Shown here one piece after another: positions 18,111 through 27,585 of a stretch of DNA of 64,000 nt. Position 1 is the stretch's first letter; each line of letters starts with the position of its first letter. Source of the stretch: Pedobacter cryoconitis (lineage in GTDB: Bacteria; Bacteroidota; Bacteroidia; Sphingobacteriales; Sphingobacteriaceae); the NCBI RefSeq assembly GCF_014207135.1, contig NZ_JACHCC010000013.1, positions 124,001 to 188,000 on the forward strand, read 5' to 3'. The notes beneath the pieces were generated by a model. The model did no database searches. It had not been told where the DNA came from and saw only the letters and a program-made list of their open reading frames with translations. Made by a program: the position numbers and the translations under genes.

Positions 18111-19091
18111 ATGATAAAGGATTCTTTTAACCGGGTGCATAATTACTTACGGATATCTCTTACAGATAACTGTAATCTCCGTTGCTTCTATTGTATGCCC
18201 GACGAGAATTATGAGTTTACCCAGGCCTCAAAGCTGATGCAGGCCGGGGAAATTGAAAAACTTGCTACCCTGTTCGTTAGTGAAGGGGTTAATAAAATCA
18301 GACTTACGGGAGGAGAACCTCTTGTCCGTAAAGATGCAGCACAAATCATCTTATCTCTCTCCAGATTACCTGTAGAACTTTCTTTGACTACCAATGGTGT
18401 GCGTTTGCATGATTTTATAGATGTCCTGCTGGAATCTAAAATTAAAAGCATCAATATCAGCCTGGATACATTGGATGCCGATAAATTTAAAATTGTTACC
18501 AGAAGAGATCTTTTTCAGCAGGTCAGGGCTAATATTGATCTTTTGCTGAAGCATGATATCAAAGTCAAGATTAATGTGGTCATGATGAAAGAATTCAATG
18601 ATACTGAGATCCTTGATTTTATTGCCTGGACAAAGGATGAGCCTGTAGAGATCAGGTTCATAGAATTTATGCCTTTTGAAGGGAACCGCTGGACAGGTAA
18701 TAAAGTGATATCCCTCGAAGAAATTCTGGTTGAGATAACTAAAAAATATACGTTTACTGCGCTTGAGGGTGGTCAGAATGATACCGCTAAACACTACCAG
18801 ATTACCGGACATGCCGGTACATTCGCAATTATAAGCACCATGACGGCACCATTTTGCGGAACCTGTAACCGGATGCGTTTAACAGCTGATGGTAAACTGA
18901 AAAATTGTCTTTTTTCAGTTTCCGAAACAGACTTGCTTGGACCTTTAAGGAGGGGTGAACCTGTTTTGCCTTTAATCCACGAATGTATTGCGCATAAAGC
19001 AGCGGCGCTTGGCGGTCAGTTCTCCGGTCTTTTTGAAAATATAATACCCGATACCATTCATAACAGAAGTATGATTACTATCGGTGGTTAA
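18111..19091 (+). CDS. moaA: GTP 3',8-cyclase MoaA
   Basis: MoaA is the radical-SAM enzyme that rearranges GTP to 3',8-cyclo-GTP, the first step of molybdenum-cofactor synthesis. The SAM cluster motif is C21-x3-C25-x2-C28 (CNLRCFYC), followed by RLTGGEPLVR. The second cluster ligands are C249, C252 and C266 (CGTCNRM...NCLF), and the protein ends in the GG tail needed for activity. At 326 residues it has normal length. It heads the moa/moe operon, with 18 bases to moeA. Confidence 0.97.
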   Translation: MIKDSFNRVHNYLRISLTDNCNLRCFYCMPDENYEFTQASKLMQAGEIEKLATLFVSEGVNKIRLTGGEPLVRKDAAQIILSLSRLPVELSLTTNGVRLHDFIDVLLESKIKSINISLDTLDADKFKIVTRRDLFQQVRANIDLLLKHDIKVKINVVMMKEFNDTEILDFIAWTKDEPVEIRFIEFMPFEGNRWTGNKVISLEEILVEITKKYTFTALEGGQNDTAKHYQITGHAGTFAIISTMTAPFCGTCNRMRLTADGKLKNCLFSVSETDLLGPLRRGEPVLPLIHECIAHKAAALGGQFSGLFENIIPDTIHNRSMITIGG

Positions 19092-19109
19092 CAGTTTAAA
19101 CTTGTCTCT

Positions 19110-20288
19110 ATGATTTCGGTACACCAGGCCAGACATTTAATACAAGAACAAATTAATGCATTACCAGTTCAGCGGGTATCTCTGAGAGATGCTGCCGGAC
19201 ATATCCTGGGTAATGATATTTATGCCATTACTGATATTCCTGCATTTGAACAATCATCTATGGATGGTTATGCGATCCGTTTCGAGGATCGCGAAAAGAA
19301 TTTACTGATCAGTGGTGAAATGCAGGCAGGTTCAGTAAATCAATCTGTTTTATTACCCGGTCAGGCTGCACGTATTTTTACAGGAGCTCCCTTACCTGTT
19401 CATGCAGATACAGTTGTGATGCAGGAAAAGGTAAAGGTGGAAGCTGGCAGGCTGACTATCCCGGATACACAACTGACCAGGGGGGCCAATGTCAGAAACA
19501 AAGGCGCAGAAATAAAAAACGGGGCATTAGCAATGTCAGCGGGCTGCAGGCTGACTCCAGCGGCCATAGGATTCCTGGCTGGCATAGGAAAGACTGAAAT
19601 TGAGGTTTATCAGCGTCCATCTGTTGGTATCATTGTTACCGGGAAGGAATTACAGCAGCCCGGTAAAGAATTAACTTTTGGCCAGGTATATGAATCAAAT
19701 TCTTATTCTTTAACGGCGGCTTTAGGGCAGACACAAATCACGGAAATCAGCTATTATAGTGCAGATGACAAACTGGATGAACTGACAGCAGTCTTACAGG
19801 AGGCATTGGGGCAACATGAAGTCGTTTTGCTTACAGGGGGGGTTAGTGTAGGTGATTATGATTTTGTGCTGAGAGCAGCAGAGCTGGTGGGCATAACACA
19901 GGTTTTTCACCGGGTGAAACAAAAGCCTGGAAAACCATTGTATTTTGGTAAGAAAGGGAATCAGGTGATCTTTGGTCTTCCTGGTAATCCATCTTCTGTA
20001 CTGAGCTGTTTTTATCAGTATGTGTTACCTGCATTACGCAAGTTATATGGCGATCAGGGAGGACTCCTGTGCCAGGAAGCCATCTTAACCCATGGATATT
20101 CAAAAAATGCAGGTCTGACGCATTTTTTGAAGGCCCATTTTGAAAATGGAAATGTTACACCTTTAAATGCACAGGAATCCTTTAGAATGAGTTCTTTTGC
20201 ACAAGCGAATTGTATGATTGAACTACCAGAGGAAGAAACTACATTTGATGCAGGAAAAAAAATGATTATTCATCTTTTTCCTGATTAA
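19110..20288 (+). CDS. moeA: Molybdopterin molybdotransferase MoeA
   Basis: MoeA inserts molybdate into adenylylated molybdopterin. The 392-residue protein has the family marks AFEQSSMDGYAI near residue 50, GDILGN-like early part (AGHILGND), IFTGAPLP (about 89-96), GIIVTGKEL, YESNSY, LTGGVSVGDYDF and the C-terminal GLPGNPSS. It sits between moaA and moaD in the same direction with short gaps (18 and 15 bases). Confidence 0.95.
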   Translation: MISVHQARHLIQEQINALPVQRVSLRDAAGHILGNDIYAITDIPAFEQSSMDGYAIRFEDREKNLLISGEMQAGSVNQSVLLPGQAARIFTGAPLPVHADTVVMQEKVKVEAGRLTIPDTQLTRGANVRNKGAEIKNGALAMSAGCRLTPAAIGFLAGIGKTEIEVYQRPSVGIIVTGKELQQPGKELTFGQVYESNSYSLTAALGQTQITEISYYSADDKLDELTAVLQEALGQHEVVLLTGGVSVGDYDFVLRAAELVGITQVFHRVKQKPGKPLYFGKKGNQVIFGLPGNPSSVLSCFYQYVLPALRKLYGDQGGLLCQEAILTHGYSKNAGLTHFLKAHFENGNVTPLNAQESFRMSSFAQANCMIELPEEETTFDAGKKMIIHLFPD

Positions 20289-20303
20289 GGCTTTAATATT
20301 ATA

Positions 20304-20537
20304 ATGAACATAGAGGTTTTATTATTTGGACGGCTTGCTGAACTTTTGGGATCTGAACGTCTTCATCTGGAAGCGGTTGCAGATACAGATGCTGTATGCA
20401 GTCAATTGGAAGGATTATGTCCGGCACTAAAACAACTGAATTATCAGATCGCTGTTAATCATATGATTATTCATGATAATCAATGGTTAACAGACGGGAT
20501 GACTGTTGCTTTAATGCCGCCATTTTCGGGAGGGTAA
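20304..20537 (+). CDS. moaD: Molybdopterin synthase small subunit MoaD
   Basis: This ubiquitin-like sulfur carrier has 77 residues and ends in the required FSGG. Its C-terminal Gly is adenylylated by MoeB and then thiocarboxylated to donate sulfur to cyclic pyranopterin monophosphate. One base separates it from moeB, whose product is its activating enzyme. Confidence 0.94.
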   Translation: MNIEVLLFGRLAELLGSERLHLEAVADTDAVCSQLEGLCPALKQLNYQIAVNHMIIHDNQWLTDGMTVALMPPFSGG

Positions 20538-20538
20538 A

Positions 20539-21648
20539 ATGAATATAAAAGGAGAAGCCCGTTATCAGCGGCAAATGTTACTGAAGGATTTTGGACGTAC
20601 CGGTCAGGAAAAGCTCTTCCAGGCAAAAGTACTTGTCATAGGTGCCGGTGGACTGGGCTGTCCTGTTTTACAGTATCTGGCAGCTGCGGGGATAGGAACA
20701 TTAGGTATCGTAGATCATGATGTGGTTGAACTGAGTAATCTGCACCGGCAGATTTTATATTCTGTTGCTAATGTAGGTTCGCTCAAAGTTAACTGTGCGG
20801 CAGAGAGATTGCGGGAATTCAATCCGGATATTACAATTCTGACCTATCCGGTACAGTTGAATAACCAGAATGCACTATCAATTCTGAGTGAATTTGATAT
20901 CGTCATTGACGGATCGGACAATTTTCCGACCAGGTATATGATCAATGATGCCTGTGTGTTGTTAAATAAACCTTTGGTTTATGGGGCATTGTCTGAAACC
21001 GAAGGACAGGTGTCTGTTTTTAATGTAGCTGATGAGTCTGGTATAAAGGTAAATTACAGGGATGTTTTTCCTGCGGCTCCCCAGCCGGGTGAAGTGCTGA
21101 ACTGTTCTGAAGCAGGAGTTTTAGGGGTTTTACCGGGAATTATTGGGATGATGCAGGCTAATGAAGCGATTAAATTAATTTCAGGAACAGGAGAGACATT
21201 ATACAATCAGCTGATGATTTATAATCTGTATACCAGCCAGACCTATAAAATCAAACTCTCACCAGGTGATCCGAACTTAACTGATTTGCCTTCGGATATA
21301 CCGTCATTTATGAAGATGGACTATAACTGGTTTTGCGGGATAAGGACGCTGAACAGGGAACTGAAAGAAATGGGACCGGACGAGTTTCATCAGGTTTTGC
21401 AGGAGGACAGTTTTACAATCATTGATGTACGGGAACCGGGAGAACTCCCCGCGGCATCTGGTTTTGAGTATATCAGTCTTCCTCTATCTGAATTAAAACG
21501 TGAAATTCCGCTGATTAAAGGAGATAAGGTTATCCTGTTCTGTCATTCGGGAATCCGAAGTATAGTTGCAGGAGAGTTATTACTGGAAGCTTATCCTGAA
21601 AAGGAATTTTACAGTCTGAAGGGTGGAATTTTACGGATGAAATCATAA
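20539..21648 (+). CDS. moeB: MoeB-type adenylyltransferase fused to a rhodanese domain
   Basis: The E1-like domain (about 1-250) adenylylates the MoaD C-terminus; the ATP site is GAGGLG (35-40) and the LNCSEAGVLG segment keeps the conserved Cys. The C-terminal rhodanese domain (about 290-369) has a six-residue active loop CHSGIRS and could deliver the sulfur. Unlike E. coli MoeB, the two CxxC zinc-binding pairs are absent: the usual CYRCLF position reads NYRDVF and the second reads DPNLTDLPSD. Loss of the structural zinc site is noteworthy, though the fold may be stable without it. The protein is 369 residues. Confidence 0.9.
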   Translation: MNIKGEARYQRQMLLKDFGRTGQEKLFQAKVLVIGAGGLGCPVLQYLAAAGIGTLGIVDHDVVELSNLHRQILYSVANVGSLKVNCAAERLREFNPDITILTYPVQLNNQNALSILSEFDIVIDGSDNFPTRYMINDACVLLNKPLVYGALSETEGQVSVFNVADESGIKVNYRDVFPAAPQPGEVLNCSEAGVLGVLPGIIGMMQANEAIKLISGTGETLYNQLMIYNLYTSQTYKIKLSPGDPNLTDLPSDIPSFMKMDYNWFCGIRTLNRELKEMGPDEFHQVLQEDSFTIIDVREPGELPAASGFEYISLPLSELKREIPLIKGDKVILFCHSGIRSIVAGELLLEAYPEKEFYSLKGGILRMKS

Positions 21649-21652
21649 CCTG

Positions 21653-22096
21653 ATGAAGGAAAGAAAGCTTAAAAATATATTTGTCAATGGTGCAGTCTCT
21701 GCTCAGTTTATTGCAGAAAGCATTGAAAAACATCAGCATAGTACAACGATCGGTGCGCACAGTATTTTTTTAGGTCAGGTGCGTGCTGATGAGATTGGAG
21801 AAGAACGGGTTGCCGGGATCAATTATACAGCTTATGAAGAAATGGCCCTAAAAAAAATGGATGAAATGCGGGAAGCCATTTTTGAGAAGTATGCGCTTAG
21901 CTGTTTACATGTGCATCACAGTCTGGGGCTGGTACCGGCCGGGCAGGTCTGTCTTTTTGTGTTCTGCTCTTCCCCACACCGTAAAGCAGCAATGGAGGCC
22001 TGTGATGAACTGGTAGAGCGGATTAAAGCTGAACTCCCTGTCTGGGGCAAGGAAATTCTGACAAATGAAGCTCATCAATGGAAGGAAAATAAATAA
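21653..22096 (+). CDS. moaE: Molybdopterin synthase large subunit MoaE
   Basis: MoaE combines with MoaD to convert cyclic pyranopterin monophosphate to molybdopterin. The 147-residue protein carries GAHSIFLGQVRAD, the HHSLGLVPAGQ segment, SSPHRKAAMEACD and PVWGKE with the conserved lysine near the C-terminus. It ends on TAATG, overlapping the start of moaCB by one base. Confidence 0.93.
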   Translation: MKERKLKNIFVNGAVSAQFIAESIEKHQHSTTIGAHSIFLGQVRADEIGEERVAGINYTAYEEMALKKMDEMREAIFEKYALSCLHVHHSLGLVPAGQVCLFVFCSSPHRKAAMEACDELVERIKAELPVWGKEILTNEAHQWKENK

Positions 22097-23007
22097 TGGT
22101 CAATATCACAGCTAAACAACACACACTTAGAAAAGCAATTGCTACGGCAAAACTGAAAGTTTCGGACAAGCGGACTATTGAAGCTATTCTTCAAAAAAAG
22201 GTGCCTAAGGGTGATGTTTTTGAGTTTTCGCGAGCTGCAGGTTTATTCGCGGTAAAAAAAACAAGTGATGTTATCCCGGATTGTCACCCACTGCCTATAG
22301 AATATACCGCGATCTCCCATGAAATTGACGGATTGTACATTATCATTCGCGTAGAGGTACATACTATTTACAAGACTGGGGTAGAAGTAGAGGCTATGCA
22401 TGGTGCTTCGGTTACTGCACTGACTATTTATGATATGCTTAAACCTATAGACAAAGGGATTGAAATTGAGAATATTCGTCTTGAACATAAATCCGGGGGG
22501 AAAAGCCAGTACAAGGCTGATGAACAGGATCAGTTTAAATGTGCAGTGATTGTTTGTTCAGACAGTGTCAGCGCAGGTGAAAAACAAGACGGTTCAGGTA
22601 AAGCGATTATACAGAAGCTGGAGCAGTATAAAATAGAAACCAATTATTATGATATTGTTCCTGATGATTTTGAACAGATTCAGCAAAAAACACTATCGCT
22701 GGTGGATCAGCAATTTGATTTGTTGATTTTTACTGGTGGTACTGGTTTATCTCCAAGGGATGTGACCCCGGATGCCATCGCAGCACTGCTGGAGAGAGAA
22801 ATTCCGGGAATGATGGAAAACGCAAGGAGTTATGGACAGGCACGTACCCCTTATGCGATGTTGTCCAGAGGTGTTGCCGGGTTTATTCAATCGACGCTCG
22901 TTATCACTTTACCTGGTTCAGTAAAAGGAGCAGAAGAAAGTATGGATGCTTTATTTCCTGCGGTTTTACACGTATTTAAAGTAAAAGATGGTGCAAAACA
23001 CGACTAG
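22096..23007 (+). CDS. moaCB: Bifunctional MoaC/MoaB fusion
   Basis: Residues about 1-145 are MoaC, cyclic pyranopterin monophosphate synthase, with CHPLPIE, KTGVEVEAMHGASVTALTIYDM and KPIDKGIEI..HKSGGKS. Residues about 150-303 are MoaB/MogA, molybdopterin adenylyltransferase, with CSDSVSAGEKQDGSG, TGGTGLSPRDVTPDA and a LPGSVKG loop. The fusion places the second and fourth steps of the pathway on one chain. At 303 residues it is the sum of both families. The stop codon lies in the loop of a terminator shared with the convergent export operon. Confidence 0.94.
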   Translation: MVNITAKQHTLRKAIATAKLKVSDKRTIEAILQKKVPKGDVFEFSRAAGLFAVKKTSDVIPDCHPLPIEYTAISHEIDGLYIIIRVEVHTIYKTGVEVEAMHGASVTALTIYDMLKPIDKGIEIENIRLEHKSGGKSQYKADEQDQFKCAVIVCSDSVSAGEKQDGSGKAIIQKLEQYKIETNYYDIVPDDFEQIQQKTLSLVDQQFDLLIFTGGTGLSPRDVTPDAIAALLEREIPGMMENARSYGQARTPYAMLSRGVAGFIQSTLVITLPGSVKGAEESMDALFPAVLHVFKVKDGAKHD

Positions 23008-23019
23008 TTTTACACCATC
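22987..23019. terminator. Bidirectional terminator between moaCB and the export operon
   Basis: GATGGTGCAAAAC (22987-22999) pairs with GTTTTACACCATC (23007-23019), 13 positions with one mismatch, 7-base loop. The moaCB stop codon (23005-23007) is at the loop edge. The minus strand continues into TTTTAC, a better T tract than the + strand, so it is likely to end the minus-strand operon and also the moa operon. Confidence 0.75.
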
Positions 23020-23025
23020 TGAGTT

Positions 23026-24246
23026 TTATTCGTATCTCAGGGCTTCAATCGGGTCGAGACGAGAGGCTTTTAAGGCTGGATAATAACCGAAAAATATACC
23101 TGTAACTGCGCAGACCACAAATGAGATTACGATTGAAAACTCTGAGATGACCGTTGGCCAGTTCAACATTTTGGGGACGATTATAGCTGCTGAAACACCA
23201 ATGACCACACCGATTACCCCGCCGGTAATACTGATCATGACCGCCTCGATCAGAAACTGAAGGAGGATGTCGATCCCCCTGGCTCCAATAGACATTCTCA
23301 GTCCTATTTCGCGTGTTCTTTCTGTAACCGAAACATACATTATATTCATGATGCCAATCCCGCCGATTACCAGTGAAATACTGGCTACAGCAGTGAGCAA
23401 TGCAGTCATCATACTACTTGTAGAATTCATCATTGTCATTAATTCTGCTTGTGTCCTGACCTGGAAATCATTATCCTGATTGTCTCTTAAACGGTGGCTT
23501 TCTCTTAAAATGGCACTGATTTCTGTAACTGCAATATCTGAAGCCCCTTCGTTAATTGCTGAGGCATAGATGCTCCCGAAATAAATAGTGGAAGTAATCC
23601 TTTTCTGTACGGTTGTATAAGGGGCGATGATCAAGTCATCCTGATCCTGTCCGAAATTACTGTAACCTTTAGGAACCAGTACCCCTATAATCTGAAAAGG
23701 GATATTGCCAAAACGGATGACTTTTCCAATTGGATCTTCTCCGCCAGGGAAAAGATTGTCGACTACGGTCTTTCCCAGCAGACAGACCTTTGCAGAAGCC
23801 CGTACATCCTGATCGGAAAACATAATTCCATCCTTAATCACCAGTTTACGGATGTCCATATATTCCGGACTGACCCCCTGAATATTGGTTGGCCAGTTAC
23901 TGGCTCCGTTGATCGCCTGTCCGCTGGAAGAGGCCAGCGGTGAAATGATGGAGATATCGGGTGCATCTTTTCTCATGGCATCAACATCTTTCATGGTTAA
24001 AGTTTTGAAGCTGCTTCCACCCAGTCTTGCACCGCCGGGTTCGTTACTATATGGGGTGATGGTAATCATATTAGAACCCATACTAGCCAGGGAAGCATTG
24101 ATACTTTCCTTAGAACCTTCACCAATGGACATCATTGTGATTACTGAAGCTACACCTATAATAATACCCAGCATAGTCAATAAGGCACGTAATTTATTGC
24201 GTTGCAAAGCTCTGATAGCTAATCTGATTAAATTGAGGAGTTTCAT
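23026..24246 (-). CDS. MacB-like ABC transporter permease
   Basis: The 406-residue protein has the FtsX/MacB permease form: one N-terminal helix (about 20-43, after AIRALQRNKLRALLTMLGI), a MacB periplasmic core domain (about 50-260), and three C-terminal helices (about 280-390) including MYVSVTERTREIGLRMSIGA. Permease and ATPase are separate genes here, whereas in E. coli MacB they are fused. With MacA and TolC partners upstream it should form a tripartite pump that drives periplasmic substrates (peptides, lipids, toxins, macrolides) out through the outer membrane. The substrate cannot be read. Confidence 0.9.
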   Translation of the reverse strand: MKLLNLIRLAIRALQRNKLRALLTMLGIIIGVASVITMMSIGEGSKESINASLASMGSNMITITPYSNEPGGARLGGSSFKTLTMKDVDAMRKDAPDISIISPLASSSGQAINGASNWPTNIQGVSPEYMDIRKLVIKDGIMFSDQDVRASAKVCLLGKTVVDNLFPGGEDPIGKVIRFGNIPFQIIGVLVPKGYSNFGQDQDDLIIAPYTTVQKRITSTIYFGSIYASAINEGASDIAVTEISAILRESHRLRDNQDNDFQVRTQAELMTMMNSTSSMMTALLTAVASISLVIGGIGIMNIMYVSVTERTREIGLRMSIGARGIDILLQFLIEAVMISITGGVIGVVIGVSAAIIVPKMLNWPTVISEFSIVISFVVCAVTGIFFGYYPALKASRLDPIEALRYE

Positions 24247-24256
24247 GGTAGCTGAT

Positions 24257-25003
24257 TTAGTAGTCGTCTGCAGCTGGTAACGAAGCCAGAGCCTCTTTTG
24301 CTGAACGATTGTTGGTATTCATGGAATCTTTCTGAACTCTTCCATCCTTCAGGGTAATTGTTCTGCTGCTGAAACCGGCGATATCCGGTTCGTGCGTAAC
24401 AAACACAATTGTTCTGCCGTTCTGGTTCAGGTCTTGCATGAGGGACATAATCTCGTACGATGTACGGGTATCCAGGTTTCCGGTCGCTTCATCTGCGAGA
24501 ATCATTACTGGTTCGTTAACTAATGCCCTGGCAATAGCCACACGCTGTTGCTGTCCGCCTGAAAGTTGATTTGGTGTGTGGTCAAACCTGCCGTCCAGTT
24601 TAACTGCCTGAAGAGCGGCAATAGCTCTTTCTTTTCTCTCTTTTGTACTGACTGTGGGGTTATAAAGCAAAGGTAGTTCTACGTTTTCCAGTGCTGTAGT
24701 CCTGGGCAGTAAATTGTAGGCCTGGAAAACGAAACCAATCTTTCTGTTTCTCAATTTAGCCAGTTCGTCTCTGGAGAGCTCTTTGATATTCACCTTATCG
24801 AGCATGTAAATGCCATCTGTCGGTTTATCCAGGCAGCCGAGCATATTGAGTAAAGTGGTTTTCCCGGAGCCGCTGCTTCCCATAATGGTGACGAATTCTC
24901 CTGAATTAACTTCAAATGAAACACCTTTTAGTGCTCTTACAATTTCAGTACCCATCGTAAATTCACGCTTTACGTTCAGGATCTCTAGGATTTTGTTGCT
25001 CAT
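24257..25003 (-). CDS. MacB/LolD-type ABC transporter ATPase
   Basis: The 248-residue protein has Walker A GSSGSGKT (42-49), Q-loop region VFQAYNLLP, signature LSGGQ (147-151), Walker B VMILADE (166-172) and the H-loop in FVTHEPD. It belongs to the MacB/LolD/FtsE branch that powers mechanotransmission permeases. Its start overlaps the preceding adaptor gene's stop (ATGA), and it is 10 bases from the permease gene downstream in the operon. Confidence 0.93.
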   Translation of the reverse strand: MSNKILEILNVKREFTMGTEIVRALKGVSFEVNSGEFVTIMGSSGSGKTTLLNMLGCLDKPTDGIYMLDKVNIKELSRDELAKLRNRKIGFVFQAYNLLPRTTALENVELPLLYNPTVSTKERKERAIAALQAVKLDGRFDHTPNQLSGGQQQRVAIARALVNEPVMILADEATGNLDTRTSYEIMSLMQDLNQNGRTIVFVTHEPDIAGFSSRTITLKDGRVQKDSMNTNNRSAKEALASLPAADDY

Positions 25004-26247
25004 CGTTTTTTTCCTCCTGGTCTGGTTGGCATAAACGGACTTTTTACTGCCGCTGCATTGGCTGCTGCTGCACTTTCCATTCCGGTAATAACCACATCAT
25101 TTGTACTTAAACCATCCAGTACCTGTACATGGTTATTATCATTCAGGCCGGTTTTTATTTTTTTCTGTACCAGCTTATTCCCTTGCAGTAACCATACATA
25201 GCTATCAGGTACTTTCACTGTTTCAGCTTTTATTGAACCCGGGGTTTTAGGCTTCATCGCATTTTTGTTGCCCACCTTAGCTTCTTTTTTCTTTTCGGGA
25301 GCAGGGACAATCTGATATTGTTTCTTCAGGCTGGAGTCAGGATTAAACTTGATAGCCTGTACAGATATCAGTGAGGCGTCACTTATCTCTTTGGTATAGA
25401 TCACAATATTAGCTGTCATTCCAGGCTTTAGTTTCTTGTCATCATTGGGGGCGTCAATCAGCGTTGCATAAGTCACTACGTTTGCCGAAATAGAAGGTTG
25501 TAACCGGATTTCTTTCACAGTTCCGTTAAAAGTATCGTTAATAAAAGCATCCACGGTAAAACTGGCTCTCAGCCCTTTGACTACATTACCTATGTCGGCT
25601 TCATCTACCTTAGCCTGTACCTGCATTTTGGTAATATCCTTGGCTATCGTAAAGATTGTTGGTGTATTGAAACTTGCAGCCACGGTCTGGCCGATATTAA
25701 CGCTCCTGCCCAATACAACCCCATCGATAGGCGAGTAGATCTGGGTAAAGGATAAGTTTCTTTCCGCGGCACGTAACTGTGCCTGTGCGCTATTGACATT
25801 AGCTTTGGCTACCTGATAGGTGTTGAGGGCAATATCATAATCAGCCTTACTGATAGATCCTGTTTCGAAAAGTTGTTTCTGACGGTTAAAGTTCGCTGCC
25901 TGGTAAGCCTGATTACTTTGTGCCTGTACGAGCCCGGCTTTAGCCTGATCGACTGTTGCCATAATCAGTGTTTTATCCAGTTCAGCAAGCAGCTGCCCTT
26001 TTTTTACGACAGAATTGAAATCTGCATATAAGGCAGAGACTGTTCCGGATACCTGGGTACCTACAATTACAGTATCTACTGGTTGTATTGTTCCGGTCGC
26101 AGTCACACTGGTAGAAATTGCCCCTTTACTCAGTGTTTCTGTTGTTAATACAACGGGTTTATCCTTATTCCTTAGAAAGAAATACCAAACCAGACCAGCT
26201 AAAACAATTACTGAGGCTATGATTAAGATTGTTTTTTTAGACTTCAT
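25000..26247 (-). CDS. MacA-like periplasmic adaptor (membrane fusion protein)
   Basis: The 415-residue protein begins with one anchor helix (about 5-25), then has the paired lipoyl half-motifs (GTQVSGTVSALYADFNSVVKKG and IYSPIDGVVLGRSVNIGQTV) flanking an alpha-helical hairpin, and a beta-barrel domain (KMQVQAKVDEADIGNV). This links the inner-membrane permease to TolC. An unusual charged insertion of about 30 residues (QYQIVPAPEKKKEAKVGNK and on, about 300-330) lies before the last domain. Order in the operon is tolC, macA, macB-ATPase, macB-permease. Confidence 0.92.
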   Translation of the reverse strand: MKSKKTILIIASVIVLAGLVWYFFLRNKDKPVVLTTETLSKGAISTSVTATGTIQPVDTVIVGTQVSGTVSALYADFNSVVKKGQLLAELDKTLIMATVDQAKAGLVQAQSNQAYQAANFNRQKQLFETGSISKADYDIALNTYQVAKANVNSAQAQLRAAERNLSFTQIYSPIDGVVLGRSVNIGQTVAASFNTPTIFTIAKDITKMQVQAKVDEADIGNVVKGLRASFTVDAFINDTFNGTVKEIRLQPSISANVVTYATLIDAPNDDKKLKPGMTANIVIYTKEISDASLISVQAIKFNPDSSLKKQYQIVPAPEKKKEAKVGNKNAMKPKTPGSIKAETVKVPDSYVWLLQGNKLVQKKIKTGLNDNNHVQVLDGLSTNDVVITGMESAAAANAAAVKSPFMPTRPGGKKR

Positions 26248-26250
26248 GAC

Positions 26251-27585
26251 TTATAGTTTAATGGGTATTCCAAGATAAAATTCATAGATTCTTTCGGCCA
26301 GGGCAGCGTTATATTTGGCTTGTATATAAGCCTGCATGGCCTGCACATAGAGATTTCTCTGCTGATAAAAGTTAACAAGATTGACCGAACCAATTTTTAG
26401 CTCCTGCGTAGCTATCCGGTAGACTTCGGTATTATACTTTAACTGTTCAATAGCAGATACAAACTGATTCTGTGAATTCTGGGCCGTGATATAAGCTTTC
26501 TCCGTAGTTAGTGCCAGCGTAGTTTTCGTGTTTTCAAGAGCCAGCTGAGATTGTGCAACTTCTATCTTCGCCTTTGCGACATTGGTTTTATTCTGTCTGT
26601 TCGTAAAAATAGGGATAGAAAGAGTTAAGCCTGCCTGTTGATAAAAGTTGTTGTCAAACTGCCTGAATGCATTATAGGTGGGGTCGTTGGCATAACTTGT
26701 ACCAATTCCGGCACCCAGGGTTAAAGTCGGCAGATAACCGGATTTTGCTTTATCGAGGTCAAAACCTGATATCCGTACTGCCAGTTCAGCATTTTTAACT
26801 TCGGGACGGTTCTGTAAAGCATACTGTTGTACAGTTTGCAGGTCTGGTATGCGCTGATCAGAGATTACGGTATCTGGTTTAACAATGTCAAAATCGTGTG
26901 TTGCGGGTAACTGTAACAATTGTTTCAGGGTTATTTTATCCTGACGTTCGGCATTTTGAGCCGCTGTAAGATTATACTTGTCACCGGCAAGCTGGGCCTG
27001 GAACTGGGCAACATCTTTTTTTGCCGACGAACCAACATCGTAACTACGTTGTGTCTGCCCCAGTTGTGCGGTTGAAGTTTTAACAAGGTCCTGATTGTAG
27101 ATAATACTTTCCTTGTCGACAAGGATACTCAGATAAGCTTGTGTAATCTGTAAAGTAATATCATTCTCACTTGTCAGAACAGCATAATTGGCCGACTGAA
27201 CGGAAAGGTCTTTTTGTTTGATATCAGTTTTCAGATAACCTGCTCTGTATAAGGTCCAGGTTGAACTTAATCCATAGGCTCCGGAATAGTTAATGGCATT
27301 TGTTGTACCAGAAGTATTCAGGTTATAGTGATTAAAGGATTGTGAGGCAGAACCAGAGAGATTTGGCAACAAAGCCGATTTCGATTGTAAAAGGTCTTGT
27401 TTTGAGCTTTCCGTAGTCAGTCTCAGTGTTTTTAACTGAATGTTATTCTGCTTTGCATATTGAAGACAGGTTGCCAGGTCCCAGAGTACCGGAACAGGCT
27501 TAGCTGTAGTATCCTGGCCATACCCCTTCAAAGAGGAGAATCCCAGAAATAAGAGGAGCAGATTTTTAATGGTTAATTGTGACAT
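26251..27585 (-). CDS. TolC-family outer-membrane efflux protein
   Basis: The 444-residue protein has a signal peptide (ends KGYGQ) and two OEP repeats, each with long heptad-like helices, e.g. near residues 155-220 and 320-420, and the NRPEVKNAEL motif. It forms the trimeric exit duct for the MacAB-type pump encoded next. It is the first gene of this minus-strand operon and lies 3 bases before the adaptor gene. Confidence 0.9.
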   Translation of the reverse strand: MSQLTIKNLLLLFLGFSSLKGYGQDTTAKPVPVLWDLATCLQYAKQNNIQLKTLRLTTESSKQDLLQSKSALLPNLSGSASQSFNHYNLNTSGTTNAINYSGAYGLSSTWTLYRAGYLKTDIKQKDLSVQSANYAVLTSENDITLQITQAYLSILVDKESIIYNQDLVKTSTAQLGQTQRSYDVGSSAKKDVAQFQAQLAGDKYNLTAAQNAERQDKITLKQLLQLPATHDFDIVKPDTVISDQRIPDLQTVQQYALQNRPEVKNAELAVRISGFDLDKAKSGYLPTLTLGAGIGTSYANDPTYNAFRQFDNNFYQQAGLTLSIPIFTNRQNKTNVAKAKIEVAQSQLALENTKTTLALTTEKAYITAQNSQNQFVSAIEQLKYNTEVYRIATQELKIGSVNLVNFYQQRNLYVQAMQAYIQAKYNAALAERIYEFYLGIPIKL

